A DNA stretch of 64,000 nucleotides from UBA6263 sp049305865 (GCA_049305865.1 JBAQPP010000041.1:12670-76669), one strand, 5' to 3'; counted from the first letter of the stretch, positions 21,649 to 33,498 are shown. Numbers and translations: made by a program. Notes: a model not told the origin generated them from the letters alone.

Positions 21649-22176
21649 ATGGAATGAGCAAAACTAGTTAGTGATATTATTCACGCCAAAAAGCCACAAA
21701 TGGTTTTAGATTTTGGTGTATGAAGGGGTTATTTTAGCATATTGGCAGCTAGTTACTGAGCTCAAGTAGATGCAGTCAGTCACACGCAAGATACTAAATC
21801 ATACCCAGAATACCTCAAAAACCATCCAAATATAAAATTTCATGATTGTAATATAAAAGATTTTAAACTAGATAAAAATTACGACTTGGTAGTTATAAAA
21901 AATATAATAATGTACCTAGAAAAAGAACGAATTATATGAAATTTTTTAAATAAATTATACGAAAATCTAAATAGATGATGAGTTGTATTTTTGACATATC
22001 ATTTATCAGATTCATACCTAGTAAAAATAGGAGAAATCAAAACAAAATATGAAATAAACGACTTTAAACAAACTGGAAAAAACTTTATATTAAAAGACTT
22101 TGGTGAATATTTTAATCCAGTAGAGAATGTAAGGAACGAAAGTCATCACATATGATATATAGTTTTACAGAAATAA
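21649..22176 (+). CDS. SAM-dependent methyltransferase
   Basis: A 175-residue class I methyltransferase. Motif I is VLDFGVGRGYFSI (about 20-32), motif II is the acidic end of AQVDAVS, motif III NIKDF, and motif IV NYDLVVIKN, followed by NRGGVVFLT. This is a minimal Rossmann core with a short C-terminal cap. The substrate is unknown. The first residues are MEGAKLVSDII. It starts 13 bp after the cysteine hydrolase and ends 93 bp before dnaA. Confidence 0.75.
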
Positions 22177-22244
22177 TTATTGTAATCCCGGTCTCATTAG
22201 CAAAGTTTACAACTGGAATCTTATTTAATCAAAGTTAATTAATT

Positions 22245-22263
22245 TTTATCAATGTTTATCAAT
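22245..22263 (+). promoter_or_regulatory. Direct repeat TTTATCAAT upstream of dnaA
   Basis: Two copies of TTTATCAAT, 10 bp apart start to start, the second ending 6 bp before the dnaA start codon. They resemble degenerate DnaA boxes (TTATCCACA type) and could autoregulate dnaA. I see no larger box cluster or AT-rich unwinding element, so this is not claimed as oriC. Confidence 0.35.
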
Positions 22264-22269
22264 TCTTAA

Positions 22270-23754
22270 ATGTTAATAGATCTTGTACAAAATTACGATC
22301 CAGAAAAAAAAGCATTCTTATCAGACATTCGAGAAAAAACTATATTACAGTTATCTACTCAACATGATCATAGGAAAATTTTTTCATTCTTAAATAAAAC
22401 ATGAATAGTAAATATAGACGAAAATGAAAAATCAGTTTACGTATGAGTAGCAAATGAGTTTATCCTCAGTCAGGTAAAAAAATTTCTAGCTAAATGAATA
22501 AAAGAAGCCATACATACAGTTTACAATCCACAATTTGACGTCAAATTTACTATATATACACCATTTAATAATTGAAGTGACTTATTGGTTAATTTAAAAA
22601 AATTACTCAATATAAAAGAAAGTGATTTATCAAATTCCCAAAAAATTCACGAAAATGTAAAACAAGAATTTAGCGAATATTTATGAATTTTATTTGATCC
22701 TAACTTCAGATTTGATAATTTTATAATATGATGAAACAATAACTTTGCATTTTCTGCCGCTAAGGCAGTATCTGAAAATCCAGGTATAACATATAATCCT
22801 CTATTCCTTTATTGAAATGTAGGATTAGGAAAGACACATCTGATGCAAGCTATCTGAAATGACATCATTCAAAATTTTCCAAAAAAAGTTGTAGTATATC
22901 TACCATGTACAAAATTAATTGATGAAATAATAGACGGTATCAAAAAAAATAAATTATGAAATCTTATGACAAAGTTTGATAACGTAGATGTATTGCTCAT
23001 AGATGATGTACAGATACTTTCATGAAAAGACAAAACACAAGAAATATTTTTCAATATATTCAATGATTTTCACAGCAAAAAAAAGCAGGTTATCCTAACT
23101 TCAGATCGTCCACCAAAAGAACTTGTACAGATAGAGCCCAGACTCAAGAGTCGCTTTTGATTTGGCTTAGTGGCAGATATTCAAGCTCCAGATTTTGAGA
23201 CTAGGATAGCAATACTGCAAGCAAAGCTTGATATAAAACAGGAAGAAATTGACTTTGAATTATTGTCTACAATAGCAAAATATATCAAAACCAACGTAAG
23301 AGAACTCGAATGAGCATTGAATATTCTACTTACAAGGAAAAAACTTTCTTGAAATGGAGAACTCACAGAGAACGACGTGTTAGCATGTCTCAAGACATTA
23401 TGATACAATACTCAAGAGTGATTTACTCAAACCAACGAAACCATAAATAATTCAAATACAAAAAATGTCCAAAATTTTGGTAAACTTGTAGAGATGGTTG
23501 CTCAATATTACAATATTTCAGTAAATGATATCAAATCAGACTCTAGAAGGAAAGAAATCACAGTTGCTAGACAGATACTAATGATCATAGCAAAAAAATA
23601 TTTCAATCGGACATTAGAAAAAATATGAGATTATTTATGATGAAAACATCATGCCTCAGTAATTTATGCAATCAAAAATATAGAAAAAAAATTAAAATCT
23701 GATCAAGATATTTCACATGATTACAATGTTTTTGTAGATCGAATTGAGAAATAA
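22270..23754 (+). CDS. dnaA: Chromosomal replication initiator DnaA
   Basis: A 494-residue AAA+ initiator that binds DnaA boxes and opens oriC. N-terminal domain I and linker (1-150); AAA+ domain with Walker A GNVGLGKTHL (about 184-193), Walker B VLLIDDVQ (about 239), sensor ILTSDRPP, and arginine finger region LKSRFGFGL. Domain IV has NDIKSDSRRKEITVARQ and the signature GKHHASVIYAI, where most DnaA proteins read GGRDHSTVIHA: the Arg-Asp pair is replaced. That change may alter box recognition. TGA encodes the first P-loop glycine. A short paired repeat lies just upstream. Confidence 0.96.
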
Positions 23755-23791
23755 AAAAATAATATAAAATTTTTTTATTTTTTATATAAAT

Positions 23792-24079
23792 ATGACAGAT
23801 AAATTTCAAAACAATGCAAAATATTTAACAGAAATTATAAATAAGTATTGAAAAGAAATACCAAATGAAATTTCTCTAGCTCTAAAACAAATACTAGAAC
23901 AAAAACTCATAGATATAAATTTTGAGGACGATATGATTTCAAAAGAATCTCTAGATATAATCATACAAGATTATATGAGAAAAATAGCTCCCACACTTAA
24001 ACAAGTTTCTAAACAAATCGCAGATATATTAATGTCAAAAATGCAATCAGAATATGAAGAAATGAAGAAAAATAATTAA
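23792..24079 (+). CDS. Small helical protein downstream of dnaA, unknown
   Basis: A 95-residue acidic and lysine-rich protein, predicted mostly helical (LSLALKQILEQKLIDI-like stretches, SKQIADILMSKM near the end). One TGA glycine at codon 20. No family recognised. It lies 37 bp after dnaA and its TAA overlaps the TTA stop of the convergent hydrolase gene by two bases (TTAA shared). Confidence 0.6.
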
Positions 24080-24612
24080 AACCATTTTCTCTTCAAAAAC
24101 TCCCCTACTAATTTTTTCAATAAATCCAAATCTTCATAGTGATGAGTATTTCAAGGAACTTCTTGAAATTTAAATTTATCTGAAAATCAAGAAAACAAAT
24201 CTAGCAATTCTTGGTAACTACAAACCGGATCATTAGTTTTTTGTATAAAAAGCATTGGAGTTGTATTATTTTTCAACCGCTTCTCATAAGGAAATTCGTT
24301 ATGGAAAATCATTCACATAGGAATACCTACAAAAATACAAGCCTTTGGTTTTAATCAGTTTTCATAAATAGTTTTTAATACAACAATCGCTCATGCCGAC
24401 TTGGCAAATATTACATAATCATCAAACTTATTTATTTTTTCAATAAAAACTTTTGATTCATATTCCAAATCCATATTGGGAATATCCTTGATCCAATGAC
24501 CATAATATTGAATATACGTTTCATCAAAAAATTCTGAAAGCTTCTCCTCCACTTCCTCTATCCAATCTTTGTTAGACTGCTTATTATTTCATGCAAGAAG
24601 AATAAGCTTCAT
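24076..24612 (-). CDS. Small alpha/beta hydrolase-like protein
   Basis: A 178-residue protein starting LILLAGNN, typical of the first strand of small alpha/beta hydrolases. The nucleophile elbow is FAKSAGAIV (Ser near residue 74), the acid is likely Asp in KTNDPV (about 132), and the histidine is in GNTHHYED (about 158). There is no lid domain. Similar short hydrolases (YdeN/RBBP9 or dienelactone-like) have varied substrates; I cannot choose among them. Single gene between the dnaA operon and trpS. Confidence 0.65.
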
Positions 24613-24700
24613 CTAAAAACTATTTTTAATGTTAAAATAATTAATTTTATATTTTAAATAATAATTCTTATATATTCAGTTACAGCTACAAATGACAGTA

Positions 24701-25684
24701 TTATAGCTTAAAACCTATCTTGCTATAAACTTCTTCAACTTTTTTGCTAGCAATCTCATTTACAATTTTCGCATTTTTTGCAAGTAAATCAGAAATTTCT
24801 TGATCAGAAATTTGATTATATTTTTCTTGAATGGGCTTCAAAAAAGCTATGATCTTTTCATAAAGGTAATCTTTTACTTCTTTATAACTCAATCATCAAG
24901 CCTCATATCTATTTCTTATTTTAATGTTTTCTTCTTCATCCAAAAATAATTTCAATATCTTATAGACATTGCATTCATCAGGATTTTTGGGTTCTTCAAC
25001 AGTCTGAGTATTTGTTGGAATCTGTTTTACTCTCTTAAGTACTGTTTTTTCATCATCAAGTAGCCCAATATAATTATTATAAGACTTACTCATCTTGCGT
25101 CAATCTATTCAAGGTACAATAGCTACTTCTTCTCTTATTGAAACATCGGGAATTTTAAATGTATCTCCATATTGATTATTAAATTTAATCGCCATATCTC
25201 TAGCATATTCTACATGTTGTTTTTGATCTTTTCAAACTGGCACGATATCTGTATCATAAATCAATATGTCTGCTGCCATCAGCAAAGGATAACAAAAAGT
25301 ACCAGTACTTATTTCTCATGCTTTTCATTTTGCCAATGCATCTTTATAACCATGCATTCTCTCCATCGTTCACATAATAGTCAAACACGTAAACACCCAC
25401 GCTAATTGAGCATGTCAAGGAACATCAGCTGGATTGTAAATCATAAATCTATTTAAATCTGCACCACAAGCAGCATAAAGTTTGAGTACATTTATACTAT
25501 TTTCTCTAAGCTTTTGAGCATCGTGAAGTTGAGTAAAAGCATGCATATTTGCCAAAAACAAAAATATTTCTGCATCTTGGAATTTATCAGACAATTCAAT
25601 AAATGGCTTTACTGCACCAAAATAATTTCAAATATGAAGCTGATAATCAGTGGGTTTTAATCAGGTTAAAATTCTTTTTGTCAT
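24701..25684 (-). CDS. trpS: Tryptophanyl-tRNA synthetase
   Basis: A 327-residue class Ic synthetase that charges tRNA-Trp. N-terminal GLKPTDYQLHIGNY carries the HIGN signature (about 9-20); the KMSKS loop reads RKMSKSYNN (about 195-203) after VPGIDG. Conserved TFCYPLLMAADIL and VPVGKDQKQHVEYARDMA are present. Length and domain order are normal. This tRNA must be distinguished from tRNA-Gly(UCA), since TGA is glycine here and TGG stays tryptophan. Confidence 0.95.
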
Positions 25685-25850
25685 ATTAAATAATGTATTT
25701 ATAAAACAGTTATGTATTAAGTTTTACAATATATAATTCAAGAAATTTTTTATTAAACTTTTTCGTCTTATATTTAGTATAAATTTTCATATTGAAATGT
25801 AAACAACCTTATTTATAAACTAAAAATGCTTTAAATAATAAACTCTATAA

Positions 25851-27659
25851 ATGAATAAATCAATAAAAATCTGATTTTTAATTATTCTTGCATCCTGTAA
25901 CTTGTATCTTTTATCTAACCAAGTTTCATGACAAGAAATCATCATAGATCCAGTAACAAAAAAAATATACATTTCCGGTTGATTACTAGATAATACAAGT
26001 GAGAGTAATTTTCTTAATTCATATATAGATTCTCAAATAGATACTTGAAATTCAAATACATGAACACAAAACACATGAAATAACACTACCACAAATGAAA
26101 TATATAGTACAAATTTAAGTTGAGCAAGTGAATTTAATCTTGCATTATCCTGGATGTATGCTAATTGACTTACAAAATATAATAACGAAACAGAATACAG
26201 ACCATATGACAACATTACTAGAGAAGAAACAGCAAAAGTAATAGCACAGGCTTATATAAAATTTTGATATAGTCAATTGGTAAAGAATAATAATTGTTCA
26301 TTTTGAGATTCTAATATAATTAATCCTGAATTAATTTCATATATATCAAATATATGTCAACGAGATGTAATGAAATGAATGAATAATAATTTCATGCCAC
26401 AGAATAATCTTACTAAATGACAAATAATTACAATTTTAATAAGAATGTTTGAACAGAAACTATCCAATGAGAATCAAAATCCCCGACGAAATGAATATTA
26501 TTTAAAATGAAAAGCCATATGACTTACAAAAGAAACAAATATGAACAATATGGAAAACAATACTACAAGATATGAGGTAGCTATAATGATATTTAGACTA
26601 AAAAATATAATAGAAAACGATCAGCTAAAAGCAATAAGTTTGGATACTATAGGTAAAATACAAACCCAATATATACAGACATGAACAATTTTACCACCGA
26701 CACAAGAAAATCTATGAGAAAATTTATCAAATCTATTTGTATGAACCAATGTAACTAACGATCCGGAACTTACAGAAGCAGTTAGTTGGATGTACGATAA
26801 CTGACTAACTCAATACAGTTCACCATCCACATATAATGCATTTGGAAGTTTGACTAGAGATGCATCAGCAAAGATATTGGATAAGTTTTCAAACTTATTA
26901 AATTTATCAAATATCAATTCATGATATTTACCAAACGAATGTAACTTTACAGATATATGATGACTAGACGAAATAATGAAATCATATATAGAAAATGTAT
27001 GTAAAAAATGACTTATGAAATGATGAAATTGATTATTCACACCTTGAGAAAACGTAACTAAAGCTCAATTCATAACATCACTTATCAGAATGTTTGAGTG
27101 AAAACCACTTGATGAAACCACATCACCACGACGAAAAAATTATTTTGATAAAGCTATGGAATTATGAATAGTTTCAGCATCTGATGGTATAGGGTTTGAT
27201 AATCCAATATCTAGATACGAAGTAGCACTATTTATATACAGATTCAAAGTTAAATATCTTATTTTAAATAATCTAAACCAATCTAAGGTACAAGATGAAA
27301 TCATAACAAGTGTGCCATGATCTATATCAACATGAGCAAACAATAAACCACAAGCAAATATTTACGTAGATACAAATATGATCAATAGTTCATCATTTAA
27401 CATATGATATATAGAAATTTTAGGAACAAGATATAAGATAGTAAAAAACACAACAGCGAAATATAATATTTGAGACAATAGCTTTGTATGGTACTGAGAC
27501 ATATTTGATTTAGAGTCTGACTCCAAAATATGAACAACAAGTTTTATAGTCGGTAACTGATATCTTATAGAATGAACCGTAAGAATAAATGATAAATGAA
27601 ACTATAAAATACAATGATTATCAAATACAAGCGCCTATTATCAACTCAATCAAATTTAA
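25851..27659 (+). CDS. SLH-like surface protein with two repeated modules
   Basis: A 602-residue exported protein. The N-terminal signal contains a Cys (FLIILASCNLYLLS). Two long S-layer-homology-like modules follow: LSWMYANGLTKYNN...ITREETAKVIAQ (about 90-270) and VSWMYDNGLTQYSS...LTRDASAKILD (about 305-480), each with a GLMKG-type turn, TKGQI or TKAQF, an R(M/L)FE block, and an RYEVA end. The C-terminal about 100 residues are beta-rich. Likely attached to the cell surface, where SLH modules bind wall polymers. Rich in Asn, Thr and TGA glycines. I infer surface location from the repeat type and signal. Confidence 0.72.
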
Positions 27660-27696
27660 AATAATATTCTAAGTTATTTTTAAACAAACTAATATT

Positions 27697-28632
27697 ATGG
27701 AAATAAAGAAAATCAATACAGAAAAATTATTAGATCTCAACAAACATCCTAGACCAAGTAATTTTGAAGAATTTATATGACAAGAACACATCAAGTGAGT
27801 ACTCAAAACGGCTATACAAAGTGCTCAAAAAAGAGATAGTCATATGTGACATATATTATTTTCTTGACCTAGTTGATTTGGTAAAACAACAATAGCATAT
27901 ATCATATCTAAACAATGAAATATCTGAATAAAAGCAGTTACATGATACGCTATATCCAAACCATCAGAGATAGTCAGCATTTTAAATAGTTTAGAACAAT
28001 GAGATATTTTATTTATAGACGAAATACATAGGTTAAAACCAAATATTGAAGAGGTACTATATATAGCAATGGAAGATTTTGTAATAGATATGGTCATGCC
28101 AGAGTGATGAAGTGTCAGGATACCTATCAATCCTTTCACATTGATATGAGCAACAACCAAGTCTGAAAGTCTTAGTCAACCTATGAAAAATAGATTCATT
28201 TACAATTTCCATTTTATGGAATATTCCCCAGAAGAAAAAAAAACTCTCATAAAAAAATATCTAATCGAATACAAAATAAAATTTAACGATAACATACTAT
28301 CTGAAATAAGTTCAAAAGTCGACGCTGTGCCTAGAGAAATTCATAATCTATGTATCAAAATTAGAGATTTTATCGTATCAAGGAATGAGAAAATACTGGA
28401 TGAAAATATACGAAATCAATTTATATTACATTCCAAGATCGATGACGGCGGTCTGACTCCCCTTCACAACAAATATTTAGAAATACTTCGCAAAGCAGAC
28501 AGACCTATGTGAGTAAAAGCCATTGCAGTTCAACTAGGAATCAATGAAAAAGCAGTTGAAGAAGATGTAGAACCGTTACTATTGAAACTTGATAAAATAG
28601 AAAAGACAGCAGGATGAAGAATTTTAATTTAA
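27697..28632 (+). CDS. ruvB: Holliday junction helicase RuvB
   Basis: A 311-residue AAA+ motor that drives branch migration. It begins with the RuvB box RPSNFEEFIGQEHIK, Walker A GPSGFGKTT (about 57-65), Walker B ILFIDEIHRL (about 104), NPFTLIGATTKSE (sensor 1) and a winged-helix end with PMGVKAIAVQLGI and GGRILI. Slightly shorter than the usual about 340 residues. The sensor-2/arginine-finger zone LSQPMKNRF is present. Its stop overlaps the first repeat of the regulatory box at 28629, so the next operon begins inside the ruvB end. Confidence 0.95.
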
Positions 28633-28659
28633 GGTTAATTTAAGGTTAATTAATATAAT
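28629..28659 (+). promoter_or_regulatory. Regulator box plus -10 ahead of lipoprotein-kinase-regulator operon
   Basis: Direct repeats TTAAGG at 28629 and 28640 (11 bp apart), 8 bp, then TATAAT at 28654. The same layout is found at 31220 and 35421. The repeat sits where a -35 box would be, the classic position for an OmpR/PhoB-type activator. Confidence 0.7.
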
Positions 28660-28694
28660 CAAAAATATATTTTATAATTTATAAATAATTAAAA

Positions 28695-29147
28695 ATGACG
28701 TATACTGTAACTAAAAAAACACTCCTATTGTGATCGCTATTACTATCTTCTTTAATATTTGCTTGATGTAGTACAAAGCAACCAATTGAGCAACAACCAA
28801 TCCAACCGACACCTGTAGTTGAAGAAACACAAACTCCTACACCAGAAGTAGAAGCTCCAACAGTAGATACTCCAGTAGATACACAAACATCTACAACAAC
28901 ACAAACTGATAATCCATCTTATACATTACAAGACATTCAAAATCACAATACAAGAATAGATTGTCGGACGTCTATCAATGGTAAAGTTTATAATCTCAAT
29001 ACCGCTTTTGGTAAACATGAATGATGAGACGACGCTTTGGCACTTCTATGTTGAATAGAGGGAACTGCAAAGTTTAACACACAACATTGAACAAACGAAA
29101 AATCTAAATCTCGATTAAACACACTACAAATTTGAACTTTAAAATAG
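28695..29147 (+). CDS. Cytochrome b5-like lipoprotein
   Basis: A 150-residue lipoprotein with lipobox LIFAGC (Cys about 25), then a Pro/Thr/Gln/Val-rich linker (about 28-78), then a domain matching the cytochrome b5 fold: TRIDCRTSINGKVYNLN, GKHEGGDDALALLCGIEGT, KFNTQHG. The first heme ligand would be His in HEGG and the second His in QHG. This suggests a heme-binding electron carrier on the outer face of the membrane. First gene of the operon with the sensor kinase (16-bp gap), so it may be the signal input. Heme binding is inference. Confidence 0.7.
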
Positions 29148-29163
29148 TAAATAATAAATTTTA

Positions 29164-30420
29164 ATGTTTATACCAAGGTTTAAAGATCTCAAAACATCGA
29201 CACAAATAAGCATCAAATTTACATTGTTCACGGTGTCTTTGGTGTTACTTTTTGGTGTAGTTGCAAATATTACTTTTTTCAATAATCGATATTCAAAAGA
29301 AGCAATGATGGTTAAAGTATGACCACCTCCGACTATGTGAAATGCATGAATTAAAATAATTTTATGAAAAAATAGATGACCAAATACAGAAATTTTCGAT
29401 ATCAATAGTAACGAATGAAAAGCTATATTAATGTCCAAAAAACGAAAATCTATTATAGAAATAGAAGATTATTATTTTATTTATAAAATATTTGACAATA
29501 AGGTGTATGTCACAAACATTACTCCACACATAAATATACAAAAGAATTTAATTTTTACTAGTATATATCTCACATTAATATTTTGAATTATATCATATAT
29601 AATATCTATAGTTTTCGTAGAAACAGCACTAAAAAAATTAAATAAATTATTACATTTTTTAGAATCAGTTAATATAGATAATTTACATAATAAAATAGAT
29701 ATATCCTGACATCCTATGGATGAAATAAATAGATTAAGTTTAAAATTCAATGAAACACTTGAAAAAATAAACAAACAAACATTAAGTCTAAAGGATTTTG
29801 TATCCAACGCTTCTCACGAGTTAAAAACTCCCTTAATGGCAATAAGCACAGAAATAGATTACGTAAAAAAATCTAAAAAATATATAGACTGATTAAATAA
29901 TATAAAAGACCAATTACAAAACATGAACAGCATATTGGAGACCTTGACTACAATAAGTAAAATAGAATCCACACAGAATCTTGAATTTAAGGAAACAAAC
30001 ATAAGTAAATTAACTCACACAACAATTGATACTTTGCAAAAATTATATTTACACAAACAAATAATAATAAAATCTAAAATATCAGCAAATATAATCAAAT
30101 CTGTCCATCCACAAAGTTTCAATATTATTATCAAAAATTTATTGGACAATGCATTTAAATTTACACCTAAAGAGTGAAAAATTGAAATCAATTTAGATAA
30201 AGATAAAATTGAAATAAAGGATTCCTGAATATGAATAGCAGAAAATAATTTAGACAAAGTATGGGAAAGATTTTGGCAAGTAGACAGTAGTAAAACAGAT
30301 ACAAAAAGTTTCTGATTATGACTTTATCTTACAAAAATTCTCGTTCAAAAACATTGACGACAAATATATATAAAAAGTGAAATCAAAAAAGGAACCACTT
30401 TTACTATAAAATTTTCATAA
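29164..30420 (+). CDS. Membrane sensor histidine kinase
   Basis: A 418-residue kinase. TM1 is about residues 20-38 (FTLFTVSLVLLFGVVANITF), an extracytoplasmic domain of about 95 residues follows, TM2 is about 137-155. The dimerisation/phosphoacceptor helix has SNASHELKTPLMA (His about 217). The ATP-binding domain shows the N box NLLDNAFKFTP, G1 DSGIGIAEN, F box ERFWQVD and G2 FGLGLYL. Complete HisKA-HATPase architecture. It pairs with the response regulator 122 bp downstream and, from promoter layout, likely controls the efflux operon that follows. Confidence 0.93.
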
Positions 30421-30424
30421 AATA

Positions 30425-30463
30425 AGACGCAAAAAACAATTTCTCGTTGTAACGTCGTTTTTA
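30425..30463 (+). terminator. Possible weak terminator between kinase and regulator
   Basis: GACG...AACAA, loop, TTGT...CGTC, then GTTTTT. The stem is interrupted, so it may only attenuate. A perfect 6-bp palindrome, GGAATT-TCT-AATTCC, follows at 30506. Confidence 0.35.
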
Positions 30464-30542
30464 TCCAGCATAGCTCTTGTCCTAAACGAAGTCTTGGGAG
30501 AATTGGAATTTCTAATTCCTATGTGATAATTTAAAACATCAA

Positions 30543-31193
30543 ATGAATATATTATTGGTCGAAGACCACAAAGTTATAGCAAATAATATTAAAAAATACC
30601 TAGAACTAGAATGAAATAATGTTTTAGTAGTAGAAAATTGACTATATGCTCTTGAAGTAGTTAAACATCAGATTTTTGATATAATTTTACTTGATATTAT
30701 GCTTCCATGACTTGATGGAATATCAATATGTAAAAAAATTAGAGAATCTCAAAATAACACTCCAATAATTATGACAACATCAAAATGAGAACTAGAAGAT
30801 AAATTAGAATGATTTGATTATTGAGCTGACGACTATATGGTTAAGCCATTTGAGCTTAAAGAACTTTCTGCAAGGATCAATGCTATAAGCAAAAGAGTCG
30901 CTACAAAAGATGTAATAGATTACAAATACATACGCTTAGATAAAGATCAGAAAAAAGTATTTAAAAAGAATAAAGAAATCAAATTTACTATAAAAGAATT
31001 TATGATTCTTCAATTACTTCTTGAGAATATATGAAGAGGCATATCTAGAACTACTATAGTAGAAGAAATATGGGGTAGTGAAAGCATTTTTGATGAAGAT
31101 TCAAAACTAGATGTATATATATCAAATATAAGAAAAAAATTAGGGAAGACGCTCATTGAAACAATAAAATGATTTTGATATAAGATATGATAA
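30543..31193 (+). CDS. OmpR-family response regulator
   Basis: A 216-residue regulator. Receiver domain (1-115): acidic pair in LLVEDH, phosphoacceptor Asp in ILLDIMLPG (about 51), Thr in MTTSKG, Lys in MVKPFEL (about 101). C-terminal winged helix (about 125-216): IKFTIKEFMILQLLLEN, TTIVEEIWG, LDVYISNIRKKLGK and GFGYKI, the OmpR/PhoB DNA-binding pattern. Such proteins bind direct repeats with a 10-11 bp period as head-to-tail dimers, which is exactly what precedes the three operons of this module. Predicted activator of its own operon, the efflux operon and the Met/Gly-rich gene. Confidence 0.95.
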
Positions 31194-31219
31194 TTTTTTT
31201 AATTTCCACTAATTATTAT

Positions 31220-31250
31220 TTAAGGTTAATTTAAGGTATATAGATATAAG
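31220..31250 (+). promoter_or_regulatory. Regulator box plus -10 ahead of efflux operon
   Basis: TTAAGG at 31220 and 31231 (11 bp apart), 8 bp (TATATAGA), then TATAAG at 31245. From the second repeat onward it nearly matches the copy at 35432. Confidence 0.7.
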
Positions 31251-31298
31251 TAACAAAAAAATGTTATATATTATACATATTTACATATATTTATTTAA

Positions 31299-31595
31299 AT
31301 GAAACAAAAAATCTTTTCGTTGACTCTGGGTATCCTAGCTGGCCTAGCCCTATTTTTTTTAGTATCAAGTTTTTTTGATGTAAATTCAAAAGTTACAAAA
31401 ATCAAAAACAATAAATCCAACCAATCTACAGGCATAGTAAATTGATTAGATTGAAAATCGGAATCAATATTTGATTTATCCTGAAGTAAATGAAATTACA
31501 CATGAAATATAGGTTCTTCAAAATCATGAACAATTCATTTATCATGAAATAAACCATTGGAAATTAGAAAAGGGAATAGATTAAATACAAATTAA
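31299..31595 (+). CDS. Small membrane-anchored extracytoplasmic protein
   Basis: A 98-residue protein with one N-terminal hydrophobic segment (LTLGILAGLALFFLVSSFF, residues 8-26) and a polar, Ser/Gly/Asn/Lys-rich remainder with eight TGA glycines. No family recognised. First gene of the predicted efflux operon, 42 bp before the adaptor gene. It may be an accessory subunit or a small periplasmic anchor; this is a guess from position. Confidence 0.65.
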
Positions 31596-31637
31596 CAATA
31601 ATATTTTCTATAAAATATTTACTTAATCATAAATAAA

Positions 31638-33476
31638 ATGGTAATTAAAAAAATCCAAGAAGAATGAATAAAACACTACGAAAAATCCAAAATCTATGTG
31701 AAAAGCAATTTTATAAAAAGTTTTTTCGCAATATGAATAATATTAGGATTAGGATTATGATATTATTTAAATTCATGATCATCAAATAGTGACTCAACAA
31801 CTATAGAATATACTATAGATTTTTGAAATATAACAAACAGCATCAAAGCATTTTGAAGTGCAGAAATTGTAGATGAGCAACAACTACGTTTTAATCAACA
31901 ATGAGAAGTAACAGCTGTATACTTCAAAAAATGAGATGAAGTAAAAAAATGAGATATCATAGCAGAACTTGATCAAGATTCAGTATTAAATGATATTTTA
32001 CAAGCAGAAATAAATTTAGCAAACTCCAGACTACAACTAGAAGAAACTCTTAAATGAAATAAAGAATCTCAAATATTACAAGCAGAGAATAACTTAGAAC
32101 AGACAAAATTAAAGTTAAATATAGCAAAAGAAGAATATATAAATTTAATTGAAGATTTAAATAATTCATGATCCTTAAGTGACAAAGAAACAACGCTAAG
32201 AACTGCTCATTTAGATATTCAAAATTACATAATAGAATGAGAAAAAATAATAAATCAACTTGATACTATTTTTGGAGTAACCATAGGTTACAAAAATTAT
32301 AACGATAGTTATGAAATATATTTATGAGCAAAAAATTCTTCTTATAAAAATGAAACAGAAAGATTAATATTATTATCATATAATAACTTATGACAATTAA
32401 AAGATTATTACACAAGTTCATTATACACATGATTAAATTATTCTTCATGAAATATAGAATGATTATTAATAGATTCACTAAATCTAGTACAAGATCTATA
32501 TAAAACAATATATGAAGCAACAAATAACGCCTACAAAACATTGGAAAATAGTGTATCAAGTACATCATTTTCCCAAAACACAATAGATAGTTACAAAAAT
32601 GAAACATCAAGCAATTCTAGTAAAACAAAAAGTTCAATATCAAACATACTCACAAGTATAAATAAAATAAATAATCTATCCACACAAGAAGATGATGAAA
32701 TAACGATACAAAAAAAAGCAGACGAAGTAACAAATCTACAAAAGACGATAATAATACAAGAAAAAACACTAGAAGACACAAAAGAATGAAATACACAGCA
32801 ACAAATACAAATAGCAAAAAATGGCGTAAGACAAAAAGAGCTAGCTCTAGAAAATACAAAAAAATGATTAGATAATCTTAAGATAGAAGCACCATTCGAT
32901 TGAACCTTAAGAAAAATAGATTTTAAAAAATGAGATAAAATAACGTCAGATGAAGAAAAATATGTATATCTAGAAAATCCTGATCTTGTAGAAATAAGTA
33001 TTTTAATAGATCAAATAGATGTTGTTAATATATCACAATGAATGAGTGTAGAAGTAATATTAGACTCATATCCATGAGAAACATTCGAATGAGTCTTATG
33101 AGATATAGATTCTACACCTATAGTTACAAATTGAGTAACTTCCTATACTGTCAAAGTAGCTATAAACAAATGAAAAAAAATAATTTATTCTGGTATGACA
33201 GCAACTGCTAAAATAATTATAGAAGACAAACAAAATGTAATAGTAATACCAACCACTTTTATTCAATCGCAGTGAGATAGAAAATACGTACTAGATAAAA
33301 ACAATAAAGAATTAGATATTATAGTTTGAGCAACTGACAATACTACCACAGAGATTATTTCTTGATTAGATAAAGGTACTATCATTATAAAAACTACTAC
33401 TACAAAAAGCTCGTCATCTAGTTCTTCTAGTTCATTTGGGATGCCATGAATGTGATGATGAATGCGTCCAAATTAA
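31638..33476 (+). CDS. macA: MacA/HlyD-like membrane-fusion adaptor
   Basis: A 612-residue periplasmic adaptor. One N-terminal span (FFAIGIILGLGLGYYL, about 32-47). Lipoyl half-motif EVTAVYFKKGDEVKKGDIIAELD (about 87-110), then an unusually long coiled-coil hairpin of about 270 residues, then the second lipoyl half (IEAPFDGTLRKIDFKKGDKI), a beta-barrel with VEVILDSYPGETFEG, and a membrane-proximal domain. The tail is a serine run then FGMPGMGGGMRP. Acts with the ATPase and permease encoded downstream. The long hairpin is unusual for an organism thought to lack a normal outer membrane. Confidence 0.88.
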
Positions 33477-33498
33477 AATATTTAAATATCATTATATA

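Noticed and set aside
22177..22269. oriC next to dnaA
   Set aside because: Only two weak box-like repeats in 93 bp; no box cluster or unwinding region, so an origin cannot be claimed.
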